This document shows, piece after piece, positions 16,857-26,262 of a stretch of 64,000 nt of DNA (position 1 is the first letter of the stretch; each line of letters starts with the position of its first letter). The notes beneath the pieces are model-generated. The model was not told where the DNA came from, searched no databases, and worked only from the letters and a program-made list of their open reading frames with translations. Where the stretch lies: positions 1 through 64,000 of the forward strand of contig JACRIE010000010.1 of NCBI GenBank assembly GCA_016220165.1, read 5' to 3'. The DNA comes from Candidatus Peregrinibacteria bacterium (lineage in GTDB: Bacteria > Patescibacteriota > Gracilibacteria > UM-FILTER-43-11 > JACRIE01). The position numbers were made by a program, and so were the translations under genes.

Positions 16857-19800
16857 TTATTTTTTCCCCCTTAATTTCTTATAAGTCTTCCATAGATCCA
16901 ATAAGTTAAATCTTTGAGTTTTAAAGAATTCCTTCGCTCCTTTGATAAGTTCTTCAGGCGTCTTGAAGTCCGCGAGAGACGCGGGTTTCTTGGGCGGCTC
17001 GGGCGGCGGAGGCTCGGGCGGCGGCGGCGGGGTTGTCGGGGACGGAGTTCCTGAAGGAGGTTCGGGCTCGGGGGAAGGGATCCCGCCCGTGGGCTGGTCG
17101 CTGCCGCCGCCCCGGCTCGAGTGCTGCGTGCTGGCGGACGAGGTGGCCACCTCCAGGGCGGAGGACTGGCCCGTTCCCACCGTGTTCACGGCTTGGACGA
17201 TAAACCAGTAATTGGTTCCGGGATTCAGTCCTGTCACGGCCGTGCTGGTTGTATTGGCCGAAAGGGTGGCGGCCGTTGTATCGAACCCCGCTGTCGCGGA
17301 CGTGATGGAATACTTCACCACGAAATTATCCTCCGCGTCTCCTGCCGCGCCCGAATTGTCCGTCCAGCCGAGGGTGAATCCTATGGTGCTGACCGAAGAC
17401 GAGGCAAGATCGGAAGGAGCGGTGGGAGCCACTAATTCCACCTCATACGCGCCGATGTCATAATTTCCCACACGGGTTGTTCCCACAATATCGCTTGCCA
17501 GCGTGGACGCTATCGCAACTGGTACTCCCGTAGTTGTACCCGCGTTCATGGCTGGGGATGTGGCGCCGATAGTGTAGTCATAGGTGGCGGCATTGGTGAA
17601 TAACGGGTTACTGCTCAGGGAGTTGGCGTCATAACCCGTGGCTGTATTCCACCCGGCCAGCGTGGAATAGGAAGTGCCATCCACCGTGATGGTTCCGCCC
17701 ACCATCGCGATCGGAATGCTGTTCGCGGTATAAAGCAGATTATTGGTGAAATTCGACGCGGGCGTGCTTGTGAGCGAGCCGTAAAAACGCAATGGCGCTT
17801 TATAGCCGGCCGTGGTCTGGGCCACCAGATTATTTTTAACTGTCAGATTGGTGATAGAAGGAGTTCCGTCGCCCATACCGATGTCCAGAGCGACGATGCC
17901 CCCATTCTGATGATTGAGGATTGTGTTGTTCCAGATGGAAACAGTGCTCGAAATTCCTATAAATCCGATTCCGACGTCATACACTTCGCTTCCCTCATTG
18001 GACCAGATCACATTATTGAAAATAGACACGTCGTTTGAAGCTCTGATAAGAATGCCTCCTGTCCTGTTGCTGTAAATCCGGTTGTTGGAATAAACATGAT
18101 TCGTGCCCGCCGCGCCGGCGGACTGAATACTGAGATTTTCCGTAATACCTCCGGCATTGCTGTAAATAGTATTGTGATTGACGGTCAGATAGTCCGAATT
18201 GAAAACGTAAACCCCTGCGCCGGTTATACTGGCCGTGGCTCCGATCAGAGTCAGCCCTTCAATGGTCAGGTAGTCCGCCCCCGAAACCACAATGGCCGCG
18301 TCCGCACCCGAGGATCCCTGCCCGTTGGCATTGATCGTAGCGGTTTGACTTGGCCAGTTGGTGATCCAGGTATTCAGACTGGAATCGGTCCCCGTGCCCG
18401 AATGGGTACTGGAAAGGGTGAGAATACCGGTGAAAGTGCCTTTCAGGTATGCCCGCGAGCCGCCGGTCAGTTCCGTTTGCAGTTTGCTCAGGGTTTTATA
18501 GGGGGCGTCGCTCGTGCCGGTTCCCGTGGTGTCATTGCCGCTTGTGGCGTCGAAATATAAGGAAATATAAGCCGGAAGGCCGGACGTATTGATCGTCACC
18601 GCGTTCGACGTCAGGGATCCAAACGTCGCCGTGAGATTGGAAGATCCGGTGCTTTTGCCCCGCACGGTACCGCCGGAAGTGACCCCCGCGTACGTGGGAT
18701 TGCTGACAGCGAAAGAAGCGCTGGAAGTCAGATCCTGAGTTCCTCCGGTATTATAATTTCCGGTAGCGGTCAGGGTGGTTCGGGGAGTGGCAGTATCCAG
18801 CGCAGTCGTCCCCGAGGCCAGCGTGATGGAGGTCAGATCGCCCCCGGTCGTTTCATACGCGCCGAGGTCGACATTGGTCGTGATCGCTCCGGACACATAC
18901 GGGCGCGCGCCGTCGCTGTAATCCTGCGTCAGGGAATACGTGGCCAAATCATTCGTGCCAACGATGTTCGTCGTTCCGGCGCCGATGGCTGGAGAGGTGG
19001 ATTGCAGGGTAAAATCGTAGGTTGACGCGTTTGTGAACACGGGATCGCCGGAAAGCGAATGCGAGTCCTGTCCCCGGGCCGCCTGCCAGGCGGCGAATGA
19101 ACTATAAGCTGTGGAACCGATGGTCGAGAAAGTGGCGCCCGAAGCGCCCCTCATTAAATTGTAATCGGAAGTCAGGGTCACGGGATCGCCCAGCTCTGAA
19201 ATATTGATAACTCCGCCGCTTCCGGCTGAATTATCAACGATGTTATTTTTGAGATAGGCCGTGACCGTGCCGCTGCCGGTCGTCGGATCGCCGAAGAAGA
19301 GGGCAGTGGTGGAACTGCCCCCGGAAGCAACCAGCGTATTGTTGGCGATCACAATAGTGTTGACGCCTGTGCCTGTTGGGCTGACGGCAATTTTATAACT
19401 CGATCCTTGCCCCTGGATCACATTATTGACAACGGTGTTGAGATTTCCGTTAATGCCGATGATGTTGGTGCCCATGCCGGAAGTGTATGTTCCCGTAAAC
19501 TGATTGCTGTCGATCAGCACGTCTTGTCCGAATACATAAATTCCGCGGCCGTCAAAGCTATTATTCCGGATGATGGTGGTGGGAGTGGGCGCGGTGCCTC
19601 CGGCAGAAATAGCGTATGGATAAAATCCACCATTGGTTCGGGTGCTTACAAAATTATTATTCTGAATGATGGGACGGGGAGTGCCGCCGCTCAGCAATAT
19701 GCTGTAATTCGGTGTGCTGTTGGTGGAGGTAATCGTAAACCCCTGAATGATAGTGGCATTGGTTTGAGCGCCTGAAAGAGTAATAATACCTTGCGCGTCG

Positions 19801-20228
19801 CCTGTACGGGACGTATCCGTAATGAACGTATTGTTTTTATTGACGCCGATCAGCGCCAGCTCTTTATCCCCGAGATTAACGGGGCCGTCATAGGTTCCAT
19901 TGGCAACCATGATAGTATCTCCGCTGCTGGCCAAATCAATCGCGTACTGAATAGTTTTGCAGGCGCTTAATCCGCCGCTATTGCCGCAGCCAGCCTGATC
20001 CGTCCCGCTCGTGTCAACGAAACGCGAAGCGGCCGCGTGGGCCGGCGTCACAGTCATCGAAGGCCATTTAAAAAAGGCGGGCAACGATAAAAGATTTACG
20101 ACCAGAAAAAGTCCCCCAACAATGACAATCAAACCAAAATGAAAGGGATTATGGCGTCTTATATGGACTTCCGCTCCATGGCGAATCGCACGATATTTAG
20201 AGAGGATAAGCTTTACAAAAGAGGACAT
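16857..20228 (-). CDS. Large surface protein: right-handed beta-helix repeats, FN3 domain, Pro-rich stalk
   Basis: 1123 residues. A membrane helix at about 31-53 serves as signal anchor. The first part (about 66-460) is a parallel beta-helix opened by a DUF1565-like segment (GGLSACKTIQYAIDLASSGDT) with Asn-rich rungs. A Thr/Ser-rich linker follows, then a second beta-helix region (about 555-930) that ends in an NAGTTTGVPVA...GNYDIGAYE motif; the first helix ends in the same kind of motif (IGAGTTNIVG...VDLGAYE). An FN3 domain lies at about 937-1030, then a long Pro-Glu stalk and a basic C-terminus. No enzymatic residues are recognisable. Likely role: adhesion or glycan binding at the cell surface. 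It is divergent from uvrB. Confidence 0.85.
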   Translation of the reverse strand: MSSFVKLILSKYRAIRHGAEVHIRRHNPFHFGLIVIVGGLFLVVNLLSLPAFFKWPSMTVTPAHAAASRFVDTSGTDQAGCGNSGGLSACKTIQYAIDLASSGDTIMVANGTYDGPVNLGDKELALIGVNKNNTFITDTSRTGDAQGIITLSGAQTNATIIQGFTITSTNSTPNYSILLSGGTPRPIIQNNNFVSTRTNGGFYPYAISAGGTAPTPTTIIRNNSFDGRGIYVFGQDVLIDSNQFTGTYTSGMGTNIIGINGNLNTVVNNVIQGQGSSYKIAVSPTGTGVNTIVIANNTLVASGGSSTTALFFGDPTTGSGTVTAYLKNNIVDNSAGSGGVINISELGDPVTLTSDYNLMRGASGATFSTIGSTAYSSFAAWQAARGQDSHSLSGDPVFTNASTYDFTLQSTSPAIGAGTTNIVGTNDLATYSLTQDYSDGARPYVSGAITTNVDLGAYETTGGDLTSITLASGTTALDTATPRTTLTATGNYNTGGTQDLTSSASFAVSNPTYAGVTSGGTVRGKSTGSSNLTATFGSLTSNAVTINTSGLPAYISLYFDATSGNDTTGTGTSDAPYKTLSKLQTELTGGSRAYLKGTFTGILTLSSTHSGTGTDSSLNTWITNWPSQTATINANGQGSSGADAAIVVSGADYLTIEGLTLIGATASITGAGVYVFNSDYLTVNHNTIYSNAGGITENLSIQSAGAAGTNHVYSNNRIYSNRTGGILIRASNDVSIFNNVIWSNEGSEVYDVGIGFIGISSTVSIWNNTILNHQNGGIVALDIGMGDGTPSITNLTVKNNLVAQTTAGYKAPLRFYGSLTSTPASNFTNNLLYTANSIPIAMVGGTITVDGTSYSTLAGWNTATGYDANSLSSNPLFTNAATYDYTIGATSPAMNAGTTTGVPVAIASTLASDIVGTTRVGNYDIGAYEVELVAPTAPSDLASSSVSTIGFTLGWTDNSGAAGDAEDNFVVKYSITSATAGFDTTAATLSANTTSTAVTGLNPGTNYWFIVQAVNTVGTGQSSALEVATSSASTQHSSRGGGSDQPTGGIPSPEPEPPSGTPSPTTPPPPPEPPPPEPPKKPASLADFKTPEELIKGAKEFFKTQRFNLLDLWKTYKKLRGKK

Positions 20229-20256
20229 GGTTAAACATAATTTAATAAATCTTATA

Positions 20257-20285
20257 ATTTTATCATATTTATCTTGAAATTACAA
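20257..20285 (-). promoter_or_regulatory. Promoter of the beta-helix surface protein
   Basis: On the minus strand TTGTAA (20280-20285), 17 bases, TAAAAT (20257-20262), about 29 bases before the start codon. Confidence 0.65.
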
Positions 20286-20340
20286 TACTGTAAAAAATGG
20301 ATTATCCGGCATTTCTATCGTAATAATAACAGCAAAGGTG

Positions 20341-20346
20341 TATACT
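20341..20346 (+). promoter_or_regulatory. -10 element of uvrB
   Basis: TATACT preceded by TG, 25 bases before the uvrB ATG. No good -35 is seen 17 bases upstream, so this may be an extended -10 type promoter. Confidence 0.5.
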
Positions 20347-20371
20347 AAAAAAAGTGCTTTTTTAGCCTATT

Positions 20372-22327
20372 ATGCAATTCAAACTCAAATCACCGTTCGA
20401 GCCGACGGGCGATCAGCCCAAGGCCATCAAAAAGCTCATCGAGGGCGTCAAAAAAGGGAAAAAGGATCAGGTTCTTTTGGGTGTCACAGGCTCAGGGAAA
20501 ACGTTTACCATGGCCAACGTGGTCGCGGAGATTCAGCGGCCCACGCTCGTCCTGGCGCACAACAAAACGCTCGCGGCCCAGCTTTGTTCCGAATTTCAGG
20601 AATTTTTTCCGGAAAACGCGGTTTCCTACTTCGTCAGCTACTACGACTACTATCAGCCCGAGGCGTACATCGCCAAAACCGACACATACATCGAAAAAGA
20701 CGCGGCCATCAACAAAGAAATCGATCGCTTGCGCCATATGGCGACCTACAATCTCCTGACGCGCAGCGACGTTCTCATCGTGGCGTCCGTGTCCGCGATT
20801 TACGGCCTGGGCGACGTCAAAAGCTACGAAACATTGGCGTTTGAATTGAAGGTAGGGGATGTCGTCAAGCGAGACAAACTCTTGCGGCGCCTCGCGGACA
20901 TCCAATACCAGCGGTCGCGCATGGAATTCAAGTCCGGCATGTATCACGTCCTGGGCGACACGCTCGAGATCATTCCGGCCAGTTCCGAGGCCATGATCCG
21001 GATCGAGTTTTTCGGCGACGGGATCGAGAAAATCGAAGAGGCCGATTCCTTCACCGGGGAGCTCATCCGCGAGCTCAAAAGCGTGAAGATTTTTCCGGCC
21101 AAGCACAACGTCACGACGCGCGAGCGGATCGAGCAGGCGGTCGAAAGGGTCCGCGTCGAACTCAAAGAGCGGGTCGAACAACTTCTTGCCATGGGCAAGC
21201 TCGTCGAGGCGGAACGACTCAAAACGCGCACCGAATATGACATCGAGATGATGCTCGAAACCGGTTATTGCAGCGGCATCGAAAATTACGTGCGCTACCT
21301 CAACAACCGCGAGGCGGGCGAACAGCCCTCCACACTCCTCGACTATTTCCCAGGGGAATCCCTCTTTTTCATCGACGAATCGCACATGACGATTCCGCAG
21401 CTGCACGGCATGTTCAACGGCAACTACATGCGCAAGATGAGCCTCATCGAATACGGCTTCCGAATGCCCAGCGCGCAGGACAACCGTCCGCTCAGATTCG
21501 AGGAGTTCGAGGCGCACGTGAATCAGGCGATCTACATTTCGGCCACGCCGGGCCATTACGAGCTCGAAAAAACCGGCCAGGGCGGTGTCGTCGAGCAAAT
21601 CATCCGTCCCACGGGGCTGATCGATCCGCCTGTGGAAGTGCGCCCCATCAGCCATCAGATCGACGACTTGTTGAAAGAAATCAAAGAGACAATCGAACGG
21701 GGTGAGCGCGTTCTTATCACCACCATGACGAAAAAATCCGCGGAGAAATTGGCGGAATTTTTAATGGAAGCGGATCTGAAAGTAAAATATCTTCATTCCG
21801 ATATCGAGACGCTCGAGCGCATTGAAATTCTTCGCGATCTGCGCCTGGGCAAGATCGACATCGTCGTGGGCATTAACCTGCTCCGCGAAGGGCTCGACCT
21901 TCCCGAAGTGTCTCTCGTCGCTATTCTCGATGCCGACAAAGAGGGCTTTCTGCGTTCCCGTGACGCGCTCATCCAGACAATCGGCCGCACGGCCCGCAAC
22001 GTGAACGGCCACGTGATTATGTACGCCGACCGTATGACAGATTCAATGAAGGCCGCTATCAGCGAAACGAACCGTCGTCGTAAAATTCAGACAGCTCACA
22101 ACGAAAAACACGGTATCACGCCTCAGACCATCATCAAGCAGGTTCACGACATCGCCCAGACGCGTGATTCTCACAAAAAACACTACGATCCAACGCGCGT
22201 GCCCAAGGAAGAGCTTGGCCGCCTCATCAAAGAACTGGAAAACCAGATGGCGCTCGCTTCCGAAAATCTTGAATTCGAAAAAGCCGCGGAATTACGCGAC
22301 GAAATCGAGGAGCTGAGGGGAAAATAA
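20372..22327 (+). CDS. uvrB: Excinuclease ABC subunit B
   Basis: Damage-verifying helicase-like subunit of nucleotide excision repair, loaded by UvrA and partner of UvrC. 651 residues of normal length. Walker A is [14 protein letters not shown] (about 32-45), the beta-hairpin [11 protein letters not shown] is near 92-102, and the Walker B-like [11 protein letters not shown] is about 330-340. Motif VI ([12 protein letters not shown]) and the C-terminal UVR helix hairpin ([12 protein letters not shown]...[16 protein letters not shown]) that contacts UvrC are present. Its GC content is higher in the first two-thirds than in the surroundings. A MITE-like element begins right at its stop codon. 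Confidence 0.98.
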   Translation: MQFKLKSPFEPTGDQPKAIKKLIEGVKKGKKDQVLLGVTGSGKTFTMANVVAEIQRPTLVLAHNKTLAAQLCSEFQEFFPENAVSYFVSYYDYYQPEAYIAKTDTYIEKDAAINKEIDRLRHMATYNLLTRSDVLIVASVSAIYGLGDVKSYETLAFELKVGDVVKRDKLLRRLADIQYQRSRMEFKSGMYHVLGDTLEIIPASSEAMIRIEFFGDGIEKIEEADSFTGELIRELKSVKIFPAKHNVTTRERIEQAVERVRVELKERVEQLLAMGKLVEAERLKTRTEYDIEMMLETGYCSGIENYVRYLNNREAGEQPSTLLDYFPGESLFFIDESHMTIPQLHGMFNGNYMRKMSLIEYGFRMPSAQDNRPLRFEEFEAHVNQAIYISATPGHYELEKTGQGGVVEQIIRPTGLIDPPVEVRPISHQIDDLLKEIKETIERGERVLITTMTKKSAEKLAEFLMEADLKVKYLHSDIETLERIEILRDLRLGKIDIVVGINLLREGLDLPEVSLVAILDADKEGFLRSRDALIQTIGRTARNVNGHVIMYADRMTDSMKAAISETNRRRKIQTAHNEKHGITPQTIIKQVHDIAQTRDSHKKHYDPTRVPKEELGRLIKELENQMALASENLEFEKAAELRDEIEELRGK

Positions 22328-22586
22328 ACTCACCCCATTCGCAATCAGGAAAACTTTTGTCCCTCTCTACACAGAGAAAGACAAAAGTTTGTAGAGGGCT
22401 CCAGAGTATTTGGATTCAGACGATATCGCCGAATTTTCAGCATGATCATGGTTTCAGCGTTTTGCCGGTCGTCAAATTTTCTGAACCGGTCTACAAGACC
22501 GTTCCAGCGAGGGGCTCATTAACCCAGGCGTCCCTCTCTGGGTAGAGAGGGGCTGTTGCCTACGGATTGCGAACGGGGTGAGTTTT
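22326..22586. repeat. MITE-like element, copy 1 (AACTCACCCC ends)
   Basis: About 260 bases with terminal inverted repeats: AACTCACCCCATTCGCAATC at the left and its complement at the right, with one mismatch. Inside are a CTTTTGTCCCTCTCT / AGACAAAAG hairpin and a CCCTCTCTGGGTAGAGAGGG hairpin. A middle segment of about 110 bases (22400-22520) is not shared with the other copies. It starts within the uvrB stop codon. Confidence 0.85.
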
Positions 22587-22588
22587 TG

Positions 22589-22620
22589 AAAAAACCCGCT
22601 GATTTTGTGCGGGCTTTTTC
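22589..22620 (+). terminator. Rho-independent terminator downstream of uvrB
   Basis: AAAACCCGC and GCGGGCTTTTT enclose a nine-base loop, followed by TTTTTC. It lies just beyond the right end of the repeat element. Confidence 0.85.
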
Positions 22621-22658
22621 TTGTGTTTTTGTCTTAAATAGGGGACTTGATATTAAAG

Positions 22659-23357
22659 TTAGAGAAGGAAGCTCGAGACGTAGTTGATCACCGCGGGCGC
22701 GAGCAGTCCTATAATGAGACCGATAATCGCTCCGAGAATCGCTTTACGGGCTTTGGACGTCTTTTGTTCATCGCCGGCGGCCGTGGCGTATTGAAGCCCG
22801 CCCCAGATCATGATAATGACGGAAACCGTGACCACGACCCAGCGTAAGAGTCCCATCGCGCGCTGAAAGAGGGAGCCCAAATCCTTAGTGACTCCGGGTC
22901 CGGTCGCCGTGGCCGAGAATTTGGCGTCCGAGCCGTCGCAGTCTTCATCGATGCCGTTGTCGGGGATGTCATACGCGCCGGGACGGACGGAAGAACCCGA
23001 AACGGAAGGAACCTTGGAAGAATCGTAAATACCGCTGGCAGGGTCGATCAAAGTGGCGTCGCATCGGCTAGGTTCGGCCCCCTGCTTAAAGCCGAGGTTA
23101 TCGCAATCCGCATCCTGAGTTTTGGCCGCGCCGGCCTTGTACGTGTCAAAAAAGTTTTGCCACTGGGCAACGCTGTAGTTGCCATTGGGATTAAAGTCTT
23201 TGGGTAAAAGCGTTTGCGCTGAGGAAGTGGTCAGCGTGATCGCGCCGTCGCCATCCGCGTCCTGGCAGGAAGCGGCCAGAGAGCGTGGCGCGATAAAACC
23301 AAACGTCAAAAGAACGCTCAGCAGGCTTAAGAGAATTTTTGGAGTGGAAGTCTTCAT
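22659..23357 (-). CDS. Pilin-like (TrbC/VirB2 type) protein with MopE-like acidic insert
   Basis: 232 residues from the ATG at 23357; a TTG 27 bases upstream would overlap the predicted transcription start. A signal peptide (about 1-29, ending SLAA) precedes an outer domain with MopE-like calcium-site motifs (QDADGDGA, QDADCDN, NGIDEDCDGSD). The C-terminus has two membrane helices around ATAAGDEQKTSKARKAILG, the loop typical of VirB2/TrbC-like conjugative pilin proteins. Downstream of the VirB6-like and double-VirB2 genes, it has its own promoter. Likely an envelope filament or channel component; no ATPase of such a system is present in the window. Confidence 0.75.
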   Translation of the reverse strand: MKTSTPKILLSLLSVLLTFGFIAPRSLAASCQDADGDGAITLTTSSAQTLLPKDFNPNGNYSVAQWQNFFDTYKAGAAKTQDADCDNLGFKQGAEPSRCDATLIDPASGIYDSSKVPSVSGSSVRPGAYDIPDNGIDEDCDGSDAKFSATATGPGVTKDLGSLFQRAMGLLRWVVVTVSVIIMIWGGLQYATAAGDEQKTSKARKAILGAIIGLIIGLLAPAVINYVSSFLL

Positions 23358-23388
23358 GGAAAAACGTTTTATTTTATTGTTCAAAAAA

Positions 23389-23416
23389 AGTATACAGTAG
23401 AAAAGGGCGGGGGCAA
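23389..23416 (-). promoter_or_regulatory. Promoter of the MopE/VirB2-like gene
   Basis: Minus strand TTGCCC (23411-23416), 16 bases, TATACT (23389-23394). The start of transcription near 23382 supports translation from the ATG at 23357. Confidence 0.6.
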
Positions 23417-23460
23417 GAGGGAATATTAAATAATAATTGACAATTTCTAATTTATAATTT

Positions 23461-24030
23461 CTAATTTAATCTCAGGTAATTCACCAGCGCGTTGACCAGC
23501 GCATACGCAAGCGCTCCGAGCGCGAACCCGATCAGCGCGTATTGGAAAGCGCGGCGCGCTTTAAGTATTTTTTCCGTGTCACCAGAGGCCGTGGCATATA
23601 AAATTCCGCTGTAAGACATCATGATCACCGTGAAGACGCCGATCAGACCGGTGAGGATATTAGTGGCATTGCGGATCACCGTGGGAATCTCAGCCAGGGA
23701 GCCGGTCGCACCCTCGGCGGGCCGATGCAGGATTTGGAGAATAACGCCGGAAGAAAGCACGATCAGGATCGCGACCAGCGCGCCGAAGATCAATTGTTTG
23801 CCCGTGGTGATTCGTTCGTCATTGCCCGCGGAAAGAACGTAAAAGAACGCGCCCAGGACAATGAAGAAAACAGCAAATCCGAGAATGATTTGCGAGCCGT
23901 AACTCCACACGATAGAAACCAGACCGTCAAAGCTCGAGGCCTCGCCCAGCGCGGTTTGGTCCGCGAAAACGGTCAGCGGTGTGAACGCCGTCAAAAGCAT
24001 GCCGATAAAAAGGAGTGTTTTATTTTTCAT
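23461..24030 (-). CDS. Duplicated VirB2/pilin-like membrane protein
   Basis: 189 residues: signal peptide (1-23, TVFA) and four membrane helices arranged as two VirB2-type units. The first unit has LSAGNDERITTGKQLIFGAL near 67-86 and the second TASGDTEKILKARRAFQYAL near 150-169. Each loop is flanked by two hydrophobic helices. Single-unit proteins are the norm in VirB2/TrbC-like families, so this is an internal tandem duplication. Its start overlaps the end of the VirB6-like gene by 11 bases, so the two are translationally coupled. Confidence 0.75.
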   Translation of the reverse strand: MKNKTLLFIGMLLTAFTPLTVFADQTALGEASSFDGLVSIVWSYGSQIILGFAVFFIVLGAFFYVLSAGNDERITTGKQLIFGALVAILIVLSSGVILQILHRPAEGATGSLAEIPTVIRNATNILTGLIGVFTVIMMSYSGILYATASGDTEKILKARRAFQYALIGFALGALAYALVNALVNYLRLN

Positions 24031-26008
24031 TTTTTTTGGGTTTTAAACCCCCTTCTTCCCCCTTCTCAGGCGGACTTTTGAATTGCCCACCTGATAAGGG
24101 GGGTAGGGGGGTTTGTATTTCGGGGGCGTTAGGCATCTTCTCAGGCGCTTGCGCCACGGACGTCATCGTCACCTCCGTCTTGGATTCCGTCTTCGTCTCC
24201 GTCCGCGCGGACACGATCTCATTTTGAATCAGGAGCGCTTCCGCGTCGCCGGACGCCGCGCGCTTGGTGATTTCTTCGGTCACGGCTGTCACCACGCGTC
24301 GGTCACGGCTATCGGTCACTTGTTCAGGGAACGCCATCTTACTGATCCCTTCCTCTCGCGCGTGGCGCGAATCCCCGTGTTGGCTCAAAAGCCCGATCAG
24401 ATTTCGCGTGTCCGTCAGCGCGAGCTGCTGCGGCAAAAGGCTCGAGGCCGTTTCGATGTCCCGATGCTGAAGGCGAGGATATATATCCTCGCCTTCAGCA
24501 TCAACATCATTTACGTCCTTTTTCGTCGATTGTACAGGCATCACCGCGCCGATTTGTCGCTCAAAGAACCCTTTGAATTTATCCACGAAATTGACGCCCT
24601 GAAGGGGCGATGATTCACCCTGAAGGCGAGAATATATATTCTCGCCTTCAGGGGTATTTACATTTTTTTCTTCCGAACGGATTGTTTCGCGCTCACGCAA
24701 GCGGTTGTTTAGGCTCACCTTTTCCTGCATCGTGTTCAGCGCCCACGCGAAATGTTTTTGCCGCGTCAGCGCAAAGGCGAACAAAAGAGGCAGGTAGAGC
24801 ATGGCCAGGAAAACCAGATATTCCATCATCTGCGCCGGAGTCGAAAGCGTGTTCGGCACGGTCTGTCCCGGCAGATAGAACGCCAGATTGGACAGCATGC
24901 CGAACGACGTCGTACTCGTATAAGCGCTGGTCAGCGGCAGTCCCGCCAGTTTCCAGATATTTACTACAAGCGCGATGCCGAGCGCGGCAAGGGGTCCGAT
25001 AAAAAGCCATCGTCCATACCACGAGAGCCATTGGTAAAAATACCCGCGCGTGGCGTTAAAAATCGCCAGGAAAAAGAGCAGGGGAGACAGAATCAAGAGC
25101 GCCCACAAAAGAACCGCGCGCAACATGAAGATCACCGCGAGCATGAAATAAGCGAGCCCGGTAAGCGCCAACATGGCAAAATGGAAAAAGATGCTTTCCA
25201 CAGGCGGATCCTCCGTGGTGATTTGCGCCACCAAAGGCTGGTCGCCATTCGTTCTAAGCTGATAGGGCACCTGGCCTTCGCGGCGTTCGGGCATCGCGAC
25301 GCCCAACGTGGCCGCGTCTTCCCACGCGGCTTTCTGAAATTGTAAATTAATCGTTTTGGTCGTGTGCGTCAGCGTCGTGGCGGACGCCTGAGTGAAGGCC
25401 GTGGCCTCCACATAATCCGGCGTGCGCACCACATCCGTGATCGCGATTCTGTTCGCGCCGTCCGTTAAAAACGATTTCTGAATCAAATTACTGCCATCGA
25501 TGATCAATTGATTCAGCGGCAGCGCGAAATTAATAAACACCACGGCAAGGGCATACACCAGCATAACGCGGCGCAGGGTCGCGCGCGGGATGAAACTGTT
25601 AAAAAGCCACAGCCCGGCAATGGCCAAAAGGCCAAGGATGAATAAGCCATTCACAATCGTGAGAACTTTTTGGTACGTCGCGCGGATCGCGGAATTTTGA
25701 ATTCCCGATTCCTGGATATTCAAAGACCATCCAAGCGCTTCCTTGCCGCGAATCAGGAATTGCAGTCCCGCCGTGAGCCACTGATCCGATTGCCACGGCC
25801 GTCCCAGCGTGTCGCTCGTCGGCGACCCCGTCGCGATCTCCGGCGCCGTGGCCGGACTCGTCCGCGTGGGCGAAAGCGGCGTATCCTGAGCGTTCAATTG
25901 ACGGGTCGAACCGTCCGCCGCAAAAGCGGACATGGCTGTAAGCCCCAGGCACAGAACCACCAGCAATACTCCGACTCCTGTTTTGATTTTGATTTTGTTT
26001 TTGATCAT
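24020..26008 (-). CDS. VirB6/TrbL-like polytopic membrane protein
   Basis: 662 residues. Signal peptide (1-30), an outer loop, then membrane helices at about 108-135, 140-160, 255-280, 285-305, 318-345 and 390-410. A long charged cytoplasmic tail follows (from about 420). The layout and the hydrophobic blocks (LLWALLILSPLLFFLAIF) resemble VirB6/TrbL channel proteins of type IV secretion systems. The tail is decorated by three repeat-derived peptides: GENIYSRLQ (about 452-464), GEDIYPRLQ (503-515), and LPPLSGGQFKSPPEKGEEGG (632-655), each encoded by a palindromic or inverted DNA repeat in frame. First gene of an operon with the two pilin-like genes. Confidence 0.72.
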   Translation of the reverse strand: MIKNKIKIKTGVGVLLVVLCLGLTAMSAFAADGSTRQLNAQDTPLSPTRTSPATAPEIATGSPTSDTLGRPWQSDQWLTAGLQFLIRGKEALGWSLNIQESGIQNSAIRATYQKVLTIVNGLFILGLLAIAGLWLFNSFIPRATLRRVMLVYALAVVFINFALPLNQLIIDGSNLIQKSFLTDGANRIAITDVVRTPDYVEATAFTQASATTLTHTTKTINLQFQKAAWEDAATLGVAMPERREGQVPYQLRTNGDQPLVAQITTEDPPVESIFFHFAMLALTGLAYFMLAVIFMLRAVLLWALLILSPLLFFLAIFNATRGYFYQWLSWYGRWLFIGPLAALGIALVVNIWKLAGLPLTSAYTSTTSFGMLSNLAFYLPGQTVPNTLSTPAQMMEYLVFLAMLYLPLLFAFALTRQKHFAWALNTMQEKVSLNNRLRERETIRSEEKNVNTPEGENIYSRLQGESSPLQGVNFVDKFKGFFERQIGAVMPVQSTKKDVNDVDAEGEDIYPRLQHRDIETASSLLPQQLALTDTRNLIGLLSQHGDSRHAREEGISKMAFPEQVTDSRDRRVVTAVTEEITKRAASGDAEALLIQNEIVSARTETKTESKTEVTMTSVAQAPEKMPNAPEIQTPLPPLSGGQFKSPPEKGEEGGLKPKKNEK
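24045..24114. repeat. CCCCCTTCTCAGG inverted repeat in the VirB6-like C-terminus
   Basis: Arms CCTTCTCAGG and CCTGATAAGG with flanking C- and G-runs (AAACCCCC ... GGGGGGTTT). Read on the minus strand it encodes a Pro/Gly-rich tail (PLPPLSGGQ). A related sequence is at 47711-47750 in the tail of the serine dehydratase gene. Confidence 0.75.
24463..24502. repeat. In-frame perfect 40-bp palindrome 1
   Basis: Every base from 24463 to 24502 pairs with its mirror; the left half is GATGCTGAAGGCGAGGATAT. It lies in the coding region of the VirB6-like gene and encodes DAEGEDIYPRLQ. The core is shared with the palindrome at 24618. Confidence 0.95.
24618..24653. repeat. In-frame perfect 36-bp palindrome 2
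   Basis: Left half CCCTGAAGGCGAGAATAT, perfectly self-complementary. It encodes PEGENIYSRLQG in the VirB6-like protein, and the same peptide on the opposite strand. The centres of the two palindromes are 153 bases (51 codons) apart. Confidence 0.95.
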
Positions 26009-26044
26009 CCTTCTTCACTCAAACCTAAAATTTATAATCTGTTA

Positions 26045-26073
26045 ATTATACCATATAGAGGAAGGAAAAGCAA
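26045..26073 (-). promoter_or_regulatory. Promoter of the VirB6/VirB2-like operon
   Basis: Minus strand TTGCTT (26068-26073), 17 bases, TATAAT (26045-26050). The -35 starts at the outer tip of the MITE-like element at 26072. Confidence 0.8.
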
Positions 26074-26262
26074 AAAAATAGGAGAGAAACTCACCCCGTC
26101 GCAGTCAGGGGAATTTTTACCCTCTCTGGGTAGAGAGGGTAAAAATTTTTGGGTTTATTAACTCAGGCGCCCCTCTATGAGCCTGTCCCGCACGAAGTTG
26201 CGGATAGAGAGGGGGTGTTGCCAACCGGTTGCGAACGGGGTGAGTTTCTCTCCTATTTTTTT
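26072..26262. repeat. MITE-like element, copy 2
   Basis: The 28-bp ends at 26072-26099 and 26235-26262 are perfectly complementary and contain AGGAGAGAAACTCACCCCGT. An internal perfect hairpin lies at 26112-26147 (TTTTTACCCTCTCT, loop GGGT) and a second hairpin around 26170-26215. It sits between the divergent VirB6-like and hicBA operons and touches the -35 hexamer of each. Confidence 0.92.

Noticed and set aside
20492-21655. 387-codon minus-strand frame opposite uvrB
   Set aside because: Antisense frame in the GC-rich part of uvrB; biased composition and no motif.
24610-25002. Plus-strand frame beginning with the peptide PEGENIYSRLQG
   Set aside because: It repeats the peptide only because the palindrome reads the same on both strands; the remainder is antisense to the VirB6-like gene.
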